A stretch of 64,000 bases of DNA from Anaerolineae bacterium (GCA_025060615.1 JANXBS010000005.1:62001-126000), one strand, 5' to 3'; shown: positions 55,280 to 63,862, counted from the first letter of the stretch. Translations and numbers: made by a program. Notes: generated by a model from the sequence alone, not told the origin.

Positions 55280-56341
55280 CTAACCGGGTAGCCGCTCGCT
55301 CACCCCTGCCTCGGCGAAGGTGGCCATCTCGTTGAGGATGCGCGCCGCCGCCTCGACCACATGAAAGGCCAGCACGGCGCCGGTCCCTTCGCCCAGGCGC
55401 ATGCGCAAGTCCAGCAGCGGCTCCAATCCCAGATGGGCCAGCGCGGCATCATGCCCAGGCTCCTGCGAGCGATGTCCGGCGATCAGATATGGGCGCAAGC
55501 CAGGGACGAGCGCGCAAGCGATGAGCGCGCCCGCCGTGGCGATGAAGCCGTCCACAACGATGGGCACGCGAGCTGCGCCGGCTGCGATCATCGCGCCGGC
55601 GATGGCGCCGATCTCAAATCCACCCACCTTGCTCAGCACATCTAGGCCATCGTCGGGATTAGGCCGATTCGCAGCAATGGCTCGTTCGATCACCTGGATT
55701 TTGTGCTCGAGAGCAGCCGGGCTGATTCCAGTCCCATAGCCGGTTACCTCGCGCGGCGGCCGGCCTGTGATCACTGCAGTGATCGCCGCCGACGGCGTGG
55801 TATTGCCGATCCCCATGTCGCCACAGGCTAGCAGGTCCAGGCCGCGCTCGATCTCCTCCTGGACGACGCGCGCGCCCAGTTCTAGGGCAGCGATGGCCTG
55901 TTCACGCGTCATCGCCGGGCCTGCCGTGAAGTCGGCTGTACCCCAGGCGATCTTCCCATGAACCAGCCCATCCATGGGCGGGATGTGGGCGGCCACGCCA
56001 GCATCTACTACGGTCACGCGGGCACCAGCCTGCCGGGCAAGCACATTGATGGCCGCGCCCCCCCGTAGGAAGTTCAACACCATCTGCGGCGTCACCGCCT
56101 GCGGAAACGCGCTGACCCCCTGCGCAACGACCCCATGGTCCCCGGCGAAGACCAGGACGGCCTTGCGGGTGGGGATCGGTGGTGGACATCGGCCTGCGAT
56201 GCCAGCTAACTGCACGCTGAGCTCCTCCAGTCGGCCCAGGCTGCCCTGCGGCTTGGTCAGCCTATCCTGGCGAGCGCGCGCGGCCGCCATCGCGGCCTCA
56301 TCGAGAGGCAACACCTGCCCAATCAAGTCGAAAATGGCCAT
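55280..56341 (-). CDS. cobT: Nicotinate-nucleotide:dimethylbenzimidazole phosphoribosyltransferase
   Basis: A 353-residue enzyme that activates the lower-ligand base using nicotinate mononucleotide. Motifs are the N-terminal ARQDRLTKPQGSLGRLEELS, AGDHGVVAQGVSAFPQAVT, GDMGIGNTTPSAAI and the C-terminal catalytic glutamate region RLGEGTGAVLA. It is first in the cob cluster. Upstream is a TATGAT at 56412-56417 but no convincing -35 and no cobalamin riboswitch. Confidence 0.95.
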   Translation of the reverse strand: MAIFDLIGQVLPLDEAAMAAARARQDRLTKPQGSLGRLEELSVQLAGIAGRCPPPIPTRKAVLVFAGDHGVVAQGVSAFPQAVTPQMVLNFLRGGAAINVLARQAGARVTVVDAGVAAHIPPMDGLVHGKIAWGTADFTAGPAMTREQAIAALELGARVVQEEIERGLDLLACGDMGIGNTTPSAAITAVITGRPPREVTGYGTGISPAALEHKIQVIERAIAANRPNPDDGLDVLSKVGGFEIGAIAGAMIAAGAARVPIVVDGFIATAGALIACALVPGLRPYLIAGHRSQEPGHDAALAHLGLEPLLDLRMRLGEGTGAVLAFHVVEAAARILNEMATFAEAGVSERLPG

Positions 56342-56450
56342 TTGAAACCCTTCCCTCTTAAGCCGGAATGCTCAATCACCTCCGCAGGAGCCCTCGCCCG
56401 CCCTCGAGCACATCATAGAAAGCGTAGCACCTCGTTCGTGAGCTCGTGAG

Positions 56451-57218
56451 CTATTCGACCCCGCGTGGGATAGCGACTGGATCAATGCCCCGCAGCATCA
56501 TGCCCTGCCCCCGTGATAAGTGGACCTGAGCTGTAGGCGGGTCTGTAGGATCACGCATCTGTACCAGAAGGGTGGTGCGCGCCTCGTTGCTGGTGTTCAA
56601 GCCTGAGCCGTGGATGGTCAGGTAGCTGAAGAACAGCACGTCGCCTGCCTCGGCAGGGCAAGGCACAGCCGCCTCCAGCGGATACTGGTCGAAGGGCAAA
56701 TGCCATCCCCCCTCCGGGTTATGCTCCAGCGGCCCCAGCTTGTGGCTGCCCGGCACGATCCGCACACATCCCTTCTCGATGGGCGCGTCATCAAAATGAA
56801 AGATCGCGGCGATCATCGTGTGCTTGGCGTGCGGGAAAAACGGATAGTCCTGGTGCATTGGAAACGGCGAGCCTTTCTCCGGCGGCTTAATGAACATCTT
56901 AGTGTGATGCAGTTGCACATTGGGCGAGCCGATGATGTCCGCGGCGATGCTTGTCAGCCGCTCATCCACGATCAACCGGCTGAAGGCGGCAGAGTAGAAC
57001 TGGACGTTGTGACAGTGCAAGACTACCGTCTTCTCAGCCTCCTTCACCGCCTTTCGAGCGCTTCCCCACGTGGCGTCCATATTGGCGTGAGCCGACAAGC
57101 GCTCGGCGAGGGCATGACACTCGCGGCGGTACATCTCCGCCTCCTCGCGCGTTAACAGCCCCTTCACCAGCAGATAGCCGTTCTCCCGATAAAAGGCCAA
57201 TTGTTCCTGCGTCAGCAT
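56451..57218 (-). CDS. Phytanoyl-CoA dioxygenase (PhyH) family protein
   Basis: A 255-residue Fe(II)/2-oxoglutarate-dependent oxygenase. The iron facial triad fits FPMHQDYPFFPH (H-x-D) and TIHGSGLN, with an arginine in NEARTTL for 2-oxoglutarate. The substrate is unknown; PhyH relatives hydroxylate lipids, ectoine or small metabolites. It lies between the heme operon and cobT in the same direction and probably has its own promoter (57255-57282). Confidence 0.85.
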   Translation of the reverse strand: MLTQEQLAFYRENGYLLVKGLLTREEAEMYRRECHALAERLSAHANMDATWGSARKAVKEAEKTVVLHCHNVQFYSAAFSRLIVDERLTSIAADIIGSPNVQLHHTKMFIKPPEKGSPFPMHQDYPFFPHAKHTMIAAIFHFDDAPIEKGCVRIVPGSHKLGPLEHNPEGGWHLPFDQYPLEAAVPCPAEAGDVLFFSYLTIHGSGLNTSNEARTTLLVQMRDPTDPPTAQVHLSRGQGMMLRGIDPVAIPRGVE

Positions 57219-57254
57219 ATCTCCCCCCGGTCTGAAATGAGATGATTGTTCGCA

Positions 57255-57282
57255 ATTGTACCTTCTCTTCTACTTTGAGCAA
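57255..57282 (-). promoter_or_regulatory. Possible promoter for the PhyH-family gene
   Basis: Minus strand: TTGCTC (57277-57282), 16-bp spacer, TACAAT (57255-57260), about 37 bp before the start codon and overlapping the end of the heme oxidase gene. The -35 is weak. Confidence 0.45.
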
Positions 57283-58721
57283 AACCCGGCCAGTACCCTG
57301 GCAGCCGTCTCCTCCCCCTGCCGGATACAGTCAGGGATGCCAAGGCCCCAATAGGCGCTACCCGTAAGGTAGAGGCCTGAAGGACAAAGCGCCTCCAGCC
57401 GAGCGACGCGGTCGAGATGGCCGACATCGTACTGAGGGTTGGCGAGCGGCCAGCGATAGATGCGGACGAGGACGGGCCGAGCCGTAATGCCCATAATACC
57501 CCGCAGCTCATCCTGTACCGTGGCCAACAGCCGCTCGTCCGGCCATTCCACCATCTCCGGATGGCGAGAGCCACCGAAGAAGACGCGCACCAGCACGTGA
57601 TCATCCGGAGCGCGATGGCTGAATTTGGTCGAAGTCCAGGTACAGGCGTTGATCCAACGTCGTTCGCTACGGGGGATCACAAACCCAAAGCCGTTCAAGG
57701 GATGGCCGATCTCACCCCGGCGATAGGCCAGGGAGATCGTGCCGGTGGAAACATAGCGGATCGCACGAAGCCCAGCCGCCAGCTCAGGAGCAAACGAGGC
57801 GACCAAATCCGCCGAGACGTAGGCCGGCGTCGCCAGCACCACCGCGTTGCCGATGAGCTCTTTGCCATCCGCCAGACGGACCTGATAAGGCGACAACGTG
57901 TCGGGATCGTAGCGGATCTCCCCGACGCGTTGCCCGGTGAGCAAGGAGGTCTTGTCTAGGGCGCTCACCAGCGCCTCCACCAGATCGCCGAGGCCGCCGC
58001 GGAGTGAGGCGAAGGCGCCGGTGAATGCCTCTCTCCCATTTGGGCTGGCGGCGCTCGCCTGCCGGCGCATTGCTAACATGCCGCGGATCAGGCTCCCATA
58101 TTTCTCCTCCAGAGCGCGAAAGCGCGGGAAGGTGGCCAGGATGCTTTGTCGATCGGACTCCGCGTTGTGGATACCCGACATCAGCGGCTCGGCGATCTTG
58201 TCCAACGCCTCCTCTCCCAGTCGGCGGCGAATGAAATCGGCCAGTGTCTCGTCCTGTCCATCACGCCTCGGTGGGATGAACAGATCTAACCCCATGCGTA
58301 GCTTGCCCAACGGCGAGATCAGCGGCGAGAGCACAAAGGGCATGAACTTCGTGGGCACGATCAGCATCACGCCGTCAGGCAACGGCCGCAGCCGGCCCCG
58401 GTGCAACACGAAGACTCTACGCTGGCCCTCGTTTGTGCCGATGATTTGATCTCCCAGCCCCAGCTCGCGGGCCAGTTGCACACCCCATGGCTTCTGAGTC
58501 AGGAAGCTATCGGGGCCACCTTCGATCACGAAACCGCCGATGCGCTCGGTGAGGATCTTACCGCCCAGGCGGCGCTCCTGTTCGATGAGCGTACAGGAGA
58601 CCGGATGACCGGCAGCTTTTGCCCGTTTCTGGAGATGATACGCGGTGCTTAGGCCGGCGATGCCCCCGCCGACGATGATCACGTGAGGAATGGGTTGAGA
58701 CGAGCTCGCTGAGCCGTTCAT
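57270..58721 (-). CDS. HemG/HemY-type protoporphyrinogen or coproporphyrinogen oxidase
   Basis: A 483-residue FAD-dependent oxidase. It has an N-terminal dinucleotide loop (IIVGGGIAGLSTAYHL), then the family's CTLIEQERRLGGKI and VIEGGPDSFL, a substrate-binding middle, and a C-terminal FAD motif (YLTGSAYWGLGIPDCIRQG). This is the oxygen-dependent PPOX/CgoX family, which aromatises the tetrapyrrole ring. The neighbouring HemQ implies the coproporphyrin-dependent route, where CgoX acts before ferrochelatase. Its ATG overlaps the ferrochelatase stop (ATGA). Confidence 0.92.
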   Translation of the reverse strand: MNGSASSSQPIPHVIIVGGGIAGLSTAYHLQKRAKAAGHPVSCTLIEQERRLGGKILTERIGGFVIEGGPDSFLTQKPWGVQLARELGLGDQIIGTNEGQRRVFVLHRGRLRPLPDGVMLIVPTKFMPFVLSPLISPLGKLRMGLDLFIPPRRDGQDETLADFIRRRLGEEALDKIAEPLMSGIHNAESDRQSILATFPRFRALEEKYGSLIRGMLAMRRQASAASPNGREAFTGAFASLRGGLGDLVEALVSALDKTSLLTGQRVGEIRYDPDTLSPYQVRLADGKELIGNAVVLATPAYVSADLVASFAPELAAGLRAIRYVSTGTISLAYRRGEIGHPLNGFGFVIPRSERRWINACTWTSTKFSHRAPDDHVLVRVFFGGSRHPEMVEWPDERLLATVQDELRGIMGITARPVLVRIYRWPLANPQYDVGHLDRVARLEALCPSGLYLTGSAYWGLGIPDCIRQGEETAARVLAGFCSK

Positions 58722-59680
58722 CGAGGGCTGCCTCCCCTCACATCGGCCATGGGAGCTTGCACAGCCACGCGTACGAGATCGGCCAGGGCCGCGATCAGAG
58801 GCGGGCGGTCGTTAAGCATCTCGGCCCGCTCCACGCGCGCTCCATGGGCTTGGGCGAGCTGTCGCACCGCAATGTCTATGTCGTACAGCACCTCCACGTG
58901 ATCCGCTAGGAAGCCAATAGGCGCGATCAACAGGTTTCGCTCACCGGCATCAGCCAATTCGACTACCACCTCTTCAATCGGTGGTCCCAGCCAAGGTATG
59001 TCAGCTTTGGGCGCGCTTTGATAGCAAAACGTCCAACGCTCGGGCGAGAGCGCCAACCGTTCGGCTAGCAGCCGTGCAGTCTCCCGCAATTGCTGATCAT
59101 ATGGATCGCCTCTCGCCAGGATCGAGGCGGGTAGGCTATGCGCGGTGAAGATCACCTTCACCTGGTCATGAGCTTCCGGCGGGAACCGCTGCAGGGCCTC
59201 AAGCACGCTAGTGGCCAGGCCGTCGAGGTAGTGAGGCTGCGTGTGCCAGTGTGGCACGAAGCGCAGGTCCACCGCGCGATGCGTCTCGGCAAGGGCCTCC
59301 TCCAACCGTTGGCGGTACAGGCCGACGCTCATCTCGCTGTAATGGGGGGTCATGCAGATGCCGACGATGCGCTGCAAGCCCGTCTCGTCCACCATCTGGC
59401 GCACCGCTTCGCGGATGTAAGGGTGCCAGTGGCGCATGCCTACGAACACAGGCAACCCAATGGCAGCCTGCAACCGATGGGCCACCCGCTCAGTGATTTC
59501 GCGCAGGGGCGAACGACCGCCGATCAGCCGGTAACGCTCGCGAACCTCATGGAGTAGCTCGGGGGGAGTGGGACGTCCGCCGCGCACATCTAACAGATAC
59601 GGCTCCACATCGTCCAAAGATTCGGGGCCGCCGTAAGCCATCAGCAGCACACCGGTAGGCACCTCAGTTGGAATGAGCAC
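58718..59680 (-). CDS. hemH: Ferrochelatase (coproporphyrin type by context)
   Basis: A 320-residue chelatase that inserts Fe2+ into the tetrapyrrole. Visible signatures are VLLMAYGGPESLDDVEPYL, VGMRHWHPYI, the catalytic histidine in FTAHSLP, and LLIAPIGFLADHVEVLYDID. Start is GTG with GAGGAGG upstream and a 17-bp overlap with the HemQ-Rieske gene. Whether the natural substrate is copro- or protoporphyrin follows from HemQ, not from this sequence. Confidence 0.94.
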   Translation of the reverse strand: MLIPTEVPTGVLLMAYGGPESLDDVEPYLLDVRGGRPTPPELLHEVRERYRLIGGRSPLREITERVAHRLQAAIGLPVFVGMRHWHPYIREAVRQMVDETGLQRIVGICMTPHYSEMSVGLYRQRLEEALAETHRAVDLRFVPHWHTQPHYLDGLATSVLEALQRFPPEAHDQVKVIFTAHSLPASILARGDPYDQQLRETARLLAERLALSPERWTFCYQSAPKADIPWLGPPIEEVVVELADAGERNLLIAPIGFLADHVEVLYDIDIAVRQLAQAHGARVERAEMLNDRPPLIAALADLVRVAVQAPMADVRGGSPR

Positions 59681-60791
59681 GTGGCCTCCTCACGAAGATC
59701 TTTCCGTTGCGCACCTCAACAGCATAGGTGGGCACTGGCGCGCTAGCAGGCCCGCTCACCACCTTCCCAGTGGCTAGGTCGAATTGAGCGGAGTGCCAAG
59801 GACATGTCACGATGCAGGTGCCGGCTTGCGCGTCAAAGGAGACATCGCCCTCGCTCAGAGGGCCGCGAGCGTGCGTGCAGCGGTTGCTAACAGCATAGAG
59901 GGTGCCATCAACGTGGAAGAGTGCGATCTGCTGGCCGTCCAGATAAACCAGCTTGCGCTCGCCGGGCGGAATGCCCTCTAGCGCGCCCACCTCCACCCAT
60001 ATCTCCTGTGACGTGGGCTCCTCTGCCGTGCGGGGCTGGGCGATCTTCGGGCCGCCTAGCGCATCCAAGGCCTCGGCTAGGGTCATGGAGACACAGGTGA
60101 ATAGGGGTGTGTCACGCAATGTGTAGAGGCTGGCCTCGGTCTCGCGCAGCTCCTGGACCAGGTCGAGGAAATCAGACGGCTCGTCTGTCTCAAAAGCGAC
60201 GACGAACTCCTGATCATCGAGGCCGAATGAGTAGGTGGTGTTAAGCTTCACCGAGGGATAGCGGCGGCCGACCTCGATGTGCTCGTCCATCATCCCCTGA
60301 CGTGTAGCCAGACTCAGGTGATACCAGGCGCGCGTCTTGACGAAGGGATAGACGAACAGGTATTTCGCTTCTGAAGGCTGGATTACCAGCCGATCCTGGT
60401 CCTGACCAGGCGCGCCACGGATCTCGTAGATGGAACGCTTCGTCTGGGAGAGGAAGGAATAGGCGATGTTGAGATATCCTCCCATCCGCGTGCAGGCGAT
60501 GGCTGTTGCCAGCTCTTGGAATGGCTCGATGCGTTCGGCGACCTGCCACAGAAGCAGATCGGCATCGGCGCGCGTGCCCATTAGGCTATACGAACGAAGG
60601 AGCATACGCCGGTGAAACGACTCAATGGTAGCAACGAGCTCTCGCTTGTGCTCGATCTGCTCCTCTGGCGGCAGGCGACGCCAAGCTGGGTCGAGTTTGT
60701 AAAAGGCGAAGCGCACATACTGGCGCCGGGTGGGACGCTGAACGCCAGCCTCCGGCGACGTCTGTGCGAACGTTTGTGGTTGGGTGGCCAT
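59664..60791 (-). CDS. Coproheme decarboxylase (HemQ) fused to a Rieske [2Fe-2S] domain
   Basis: A 375-residue two-domain protein. Residues 20-240 are a chlorite-dismutase-family HemQ domain, with the proposed catalytic Tyr148/Lys152 in YPFVK, WYHLS, and the likely proximal heme ligand His171 in DEHIEVGRRY. After a linker, residues 263-370 are a ferredoxin-like Rieske domain of the NirD type with Cys305-x-His307 and Cys330-x2-His333 (RCTHARG, CPWHSAQF). HemQ normally uses peroxide to turn coproheme into heme b. A fused Fe-S domain suggests electron delivery or redox sensing. GGAGG precedes the ATG. Confidence 0.93.
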   Translation of the reverse strand: MATQPQTFAQTSPEAGVQRPTRRQYVRFAFYKLDPAWRRLPPEEQIEHKRELVATIESFHRRMLLRSYSLMGTRADADLLLWQVAERIEPFQELATAIACTRMGGYLNIAYSFLSQTKRSIYEIRGAPGQDQDRLVIQPSEAKYLFVYPFVKTRAWYHLSLATRQGMMDEHIEVGRRYPSVKLNTTYSFGLDDQEFVVAFETDEPSDFLDLVQELRETEASLYTLRDTPLFTCVSMTLAEALDALGGPKIAQPRTAEEPTSQEIWVEVGALEGIPPGERKLVYLDGQQIALFHVDGTLYAVSNRCTHARGPLSEGDVSFDAQAGTCIVTCPWHSAQFDLATGKVVSGPASAPVPTYAVEVRNGKIFVRRPRAHSN

Positions 60792-60815
60792 AACATCCTC
60801 CCAAAACCCAGAACT

Positions 60816-61955
60816 TCACGATTCCCGTTCGATAACGGTTTGTCGAGGGATATAAGTGCAGAACGGTTCCTCGCCCAGATATTCCATTGTCATCCCATAG
60901 GCGCGGGCGCGGCATCCCCCGCAGATCTTCTTGAACTCGCACAGGCCACACTTGCCGCCTAACAACTCGTCATTGCGTAGCTCGGCGAACAACGGCGAAC
61001 CCTCCCAGATCTGGCGGAAGGGCTGTTGACGGATGTCGCCAGCCGTCAGCGGTAGGTAACCGCAGGGGAACACTTCGCCGCGATGGCTGATGAAACAGAC
61101 GCCGGTACTGGCTAAACACCCTTTGGTCATGGCATGCAAGCCAGGCTGTCCGCCTGGATGCCCACCCTGTCCGGCCTGAGCCTGGCGATGATGGCTGGCG
61201 GGGCGCTCACGCACGATCCCCTGTCGGCGCTCGGCGGCCTGGCGTTGGCGTACGATGCGGAAGTAGTGCGGCGCGCAGGTCGCCTTCAGCTCGATCCCGC
61301 CGGCCATCTCGGCGTCGTACAGCCAATTGAGGACCTGCTCATACTCCTCCGGCGAGATCTGCTGATCGTCCGCGATCTCTACACCACATCCTACCGGCAC
61401 CAGCAGGAAGAGATGCAGCGCGACTGCCCCCAGCCGGCGCGCCATCTCCAGCGTCTCCGGCATCCGATGGACGTTATGACGGGCGACGGTGGTGTTGATC
61501 TGGATGGGCACGCCCACCTCCTGTAAATACCGGATGCCGGCGAGGGCCTGCTCGAAGGCGCCATCCCCGCGGAAAAGGTCGTGAGTGGACGCGTCGGGGC
61601 CATCGAAGCTGACGCTGACGCGACGGATGCCGGCCTCGCGAATCCGGCGCGCGGTCGCAGCGTTGATCAGCGTGCCGTTGGTAGCCAACGCTACGGTGAG
61701 GCCAGCGTCACTGGCGTACCGGGCGATCTCGAAAATGTCGGGCCGGAAGAGCGGCTCTCCGCCTGAGAGGATGAAAATGGGTCGGGCGAAGGCGGCGATC
61801 TGATCAATCAAGTCAAGCGCTTCTTCGGTGGTCAGATCCTGTGGGACTAGTTGCGCGGCTACGGTGATGCGCCGGCAATGGATACACTGTAGGTTGCAGC
61901 CAGCAGTCGTCTCCCAAAAGATCAAACGTGGTGGTGGATACGGCGATATGCTCAC
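60816..61955 (-). CDS. Radical SAM/SPASM protein, AhbD/NirJ-like
   Basis: A 379-residue protein. The [4Fe-4S]-SAM cluster motif is C20-x3-C24-x2-C27 within WETTAGCNLQCIHC, followed by FILSGGEPLF. The C-terminus has a SPASM-type cysteine set (CGYLPLTAGDI, KCGLCEFKKICGGCRARAYG). Sequence style and heme context suit AhbD (decarboxylase of iron-coproporphyrin), NirJ or a related maturase. A Gly/His-rich insert sits near residues 250-275. The GTG start overlaps the regulator's stop (GTGA). Exact substrate is uncertain. Confidence 0.82.
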   Translation of the reverse strand: MSISPYPPPRLIFWETTAGCNLQCIHCRRITVAAQLVPQDLTTEEALDLIDQIAAFARPIFILSGGEPLFRPDIFEIARYASDAGLTVALATNGTLINAATARRIREAGIRRVSVSFDGPDASTHDLFRGDGAFEQALAGIRYLQEVGVPIQINTTVARHNVHRMPETLEMARRLGAVALHLFLLVPVGCGVEIADDQQISPEEYEQVLNWLYDAEMAGGIELKATCAPHYFRIVRQRQAAERRQGIVRERPASHHRQAQAGQGGHPGGQPGLHAMTKGCLASTGVCFISHRGEVFPCGYLPLTAGDIRQQPFRQIWEGSPLFAELRNDELLGGKCGLCEFKKICGGCRARAYGMTMEYLGEEPFCTYIPRQTVIERES

Positions 61956-62608
61956 AGCTCATCCCCCGTCCTAGACGATTTCCTCGAATCGGGTCTGCTT
62001 TCATATCCTGACATCGCTGCCTGCATCATCGCCTGAAAGAAGGCGGTGAGTTCCTGATGCAAGCGCAGGTGTTCGGTGTCGAGCGGGGCCTGCTCCGGCG
62101 TCATCGGCACCAACACATCTTCAATCGCGTTACAGCAGAACCAAAAGGCCTCCGCTGTCTCTGCGGCGTTCAAGCCATACTGAGCAGCCAATTGTCCTTG
62201 TCGGTATGTGATCGTTAACGCCTGCGCTAGCATTTCTTCCTTACCCTCACGGCGGGCCAAGAATTGAACGGCCAAGATCAAAAGCTGCCGGCCGAGCTGG
62301 CGTTGCTCCTGTTGCACCGGCTCGGGGAAGCGCCGGTACCAGGCCAGGGAGTGGATGGACCGCGTGGCCAGCGCCTGGCGCGTGTCGTTAAGGACCACCT
62401 CGGCAGGAGGCAACGAAGCTTGCGGTCCCAGCCCGGCGGCGATGCGGCTGTGCACCCGACGAATCTCGTCATAAGTGAACCGACGATGGCCGCCCAATGT
62501 GCGATAACAATGCACGATACCGCGATCCGCCCAATGGCGTAAGGTAGAGGGAGACACGCCCAACAAGCGGCTAGCCTGTCCCAGATTCATCCATTGCGAG
62601 GCCCCCAT
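61952..62608 (-). CDS. MerR/excisionase-type HTH regulator with a helical C-terminal domain
   Basis: A 218-residue protein. The first 60 residues are a MerR-like winged helix (GQASRLLGVSPSTLRHWADRG, RTLGGHRRFTYDEI). The rest is helical and unrecognised, possibly a ligand-sensing or dimerisation domain. It is the first gene of the heme operon, with AGGAG upstream of the start and a 13-bp palindrome (62628-62640) in its leader. It is probably the operon's own regulator; the effector is unknown. Confidence 0.82.
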   Translation of the reverse strand: MGASQWMNLGQASRLLGVSPSTLRHWADRGIVHCYRTLGGHRRFTYDEIRRVHSRIAAGLGPQASLPPAEVVLNDTRQALATRSIHSLAWYRRFPEPVQQEQRQLGRQLLILAVQFLARREGKEEMLAQALTITYRQGQLAAQYGLNAAETAEAFWFCCNAIEDVLVPMTPEQAPLDTEHLRLHQELTAFFQAMMQAAMSGYESRPDSRKSSRTGDEL

Positions 62609-62627
62609 ACCTTAGACTCCTCTCTGC

Positions 62628-62640
62628 GTAGAAAATCTAC
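62628..62640. promoter_or_regulatory. Palindrome GTAGA-AAA-TCTAC, candidate operator
   Basis: Perfect 5-bp arms around AAA. It sits between the predicted transcription start (about 62650) and the regulator's ATG at 62608. The location suits a repressor site better than a classical MerR spacer site. Confidence 0.4.
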
Positions 62641-62656
62641 AAAATCAACAAGGGCG

Positions 62657-62685
62657 ATCATACCCGCGAAGCCCTGAGCTGTCAA
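62657..62685 (-). promoter_or_regulatory. Sigma-70-type promoter of the heme operon
   Basis: Minus strand: TTGACA (62680-62685), 17-bp spacer, TATGAT (62657-62662). The spacing is a standard 17 bp, not the 19-20 bp of MerR-activated promoters. Confidence 0.8.
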
Positions 62686-62795
62686 AGCACGGCATGGAGA
62701 CGCGCGAACAGGGAGACCAAAGTTCCTCACCATTGAGAAGGACGAACTGCGCTCCAGCCGGGGTAACAACATCGGACTGACAAGTAGGACTGCAA

Positions 62796-63524
62796 TCAGC
62801 CGTTTGTGGTTTGTGATTGGGAGAGGATTTGAGCCGGCCCTATAGCTATAGCTGTCCGAGTGCTGAGCAAGGTGAGCGTATGTAGCCCCCAGTTTAGCCA
62901 CCAGTTGGGCACAGTGAGGTAAAGCGCTGTGGTGATAAAGGCAAGCAGGGCATGGACCATAAGTGGATAGAGAGAAACCCTTTTGCTACGCCAGATCCAC
63001 GATCCGCTGATCCATTCCAGCCCGAGGGTCAACAAGCTCGCCCAGGCTCCCCAGTAGGGGTCCCACCATCGGACCCAGGCATCCCGATAGAAAGCCCAGT
63101 GCATCTGCTGCGCGCCAGCCTCCAGCGCAGCCGAGAGCCAGCCAGCCGCGCGTGTATTGCGATGGAAGATTAAGGTTGAGTCGGGGGAGAGGAGATGAGC
63201 CTGACGCCAGGCGATCAAGATCACCCCCCAAGCTGCCATAGCCAGCGGCACACCTAGCCCCAACGTATGCACCCAATCTAGCCCGGTCAACCCCATGCCG
63301 CGAGGCGAAGCCCCGCCAGCCAGCAGGGCTAGATAGGGAAAGCCAACCAGATACGTCAGGCGAATGCCCCACCAGGCCGGCTCCAGGATCTCATGGTCAG
63401 CTAACCAGGCTAAGATACGAGCGGCGATGCTCAGGCGCAAGGCCTGAACGCCCAGAAGATACGACAGTACCGAAGCCAATACCCACGGGCTGAAGTCAAC
63501 CCGCCAGTCAGGCCAGACATCCAT
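62796..63524 (-). CDS. Multi-pass membrane protein, function unknown
   Basis: A 242-residue, Trp-rich hydrophobic protein with about six likely membrane segments (for example VLASVLSYLLGVQALRLSIA, LGLGVPLAMAAWGVILIAW, HALLAFITTALYLTVPNWW). I recognise no family. It lies between the tRNA operon's terminator and the heme operon promoter in the same direction, and the 187-bp gap after it holds only the heme promoter and operator. Confidence 0.7.
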   Translation of the reverse strand: MDVWPDWRVDFSPWVLASVLSYLLGVQALRLSIAARILAWLADHEILEPAWWGIRLTYLVGFPYLALLAGGASPRGMGLTGLDWVHTLGLGVPLAMAAWGVILIAWRQAHLLSPDSTLIFHRNTRAAGWLSAALEAGAQQMHWAFYRDAWVRWWDPYWGAWASLLTLGLEWISGSWIWRSKRVSLYPLMVHALLAFITTALYLTVPNWWLNWGLHTLTLLSTRTAIAIGPAQILSQSQTTNG

Positions 63525-63576
63525 GGATAACTGCGATCCTATCCTCCGCCCACAGCGTGTCTGCCTTAGAAAGCAA

Positions 63577-63606
63577 GAAACTCCAGCCTGATACGACTGG
63601 AGTTTC
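63577..63606 (-). terminator. Intrinsic terminator of the tRNA operon
   Basis: Perfect 10-bp arms GAAACTCCAG / CTGGAGTTTC close a 10-nt loop, followed on the minus strand by a T-rich run (TTGCTTTCT). It lies 11 bp after the last tRNA. Confidence 0.8.
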
Positions 63607-63617
63607 AGCCTAGAAAA

Positions 63618-63690
63618 TGGGCCCCCTCGGATTCGAACCGAGGACCAACCGGTTATGAGCCGGCCGCTCTGACCGCTGAGCTAGAGGCCC
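63618..63690 (-). tRNA. tRNA with CAU anticodon (Met elongator or Ile2)
   Basis: A 73-nt cloverleaf with a 7-bp acceptor (GGGCCTC/GGGGCCC), D-loop AGCTCAGCGGTCAGAGC, anticodon loop CTCATAA and T-loop GGTTCGAATCC. Discriminator is A and CCA is not encoded. The variable-loop region TTGGTC is closer to E. coli tRNA-Ile2 than to elongator Met (GGGGTC), so a lysidine-modified Ile tRNA is possible. Confidence 0.95.
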
Positions 63691-63698
63691 GGGGCAGG

Positions 63699-63771
63699 AG
63701 CGGGAGACGGGACTCGAACCCGCGACCAACGGCTTGGAAGGCCGAGGCTCTACCACCTGAGCTACTCCCGC
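63699..63771 (-). tRNA. tRNA-Gly (anticodon TCC)
   Basis: A 73-nt cloverleaf with acceptor GCGGGAG/CTCCCGC, anticodon loop CTTCCAA and T-loop GGTTCGAGTCC. The discriminator is U, as usual for bacterial glycine tRNAs. CCA is not encoded. Confidence 0.97.
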
Positions 63772-63772
63772 C

Positions 63773-63849
<77 letters not shown>

Positions 63850-63862
63850 TCTCCTATAGGCA

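Noticed and set aside
54389-56450. Cobalamin riboswitch controlling the cob genes
   Set aside because: Neither the gap at 54389-54515 nor the region before cobT contains a B12-box-like sequence.
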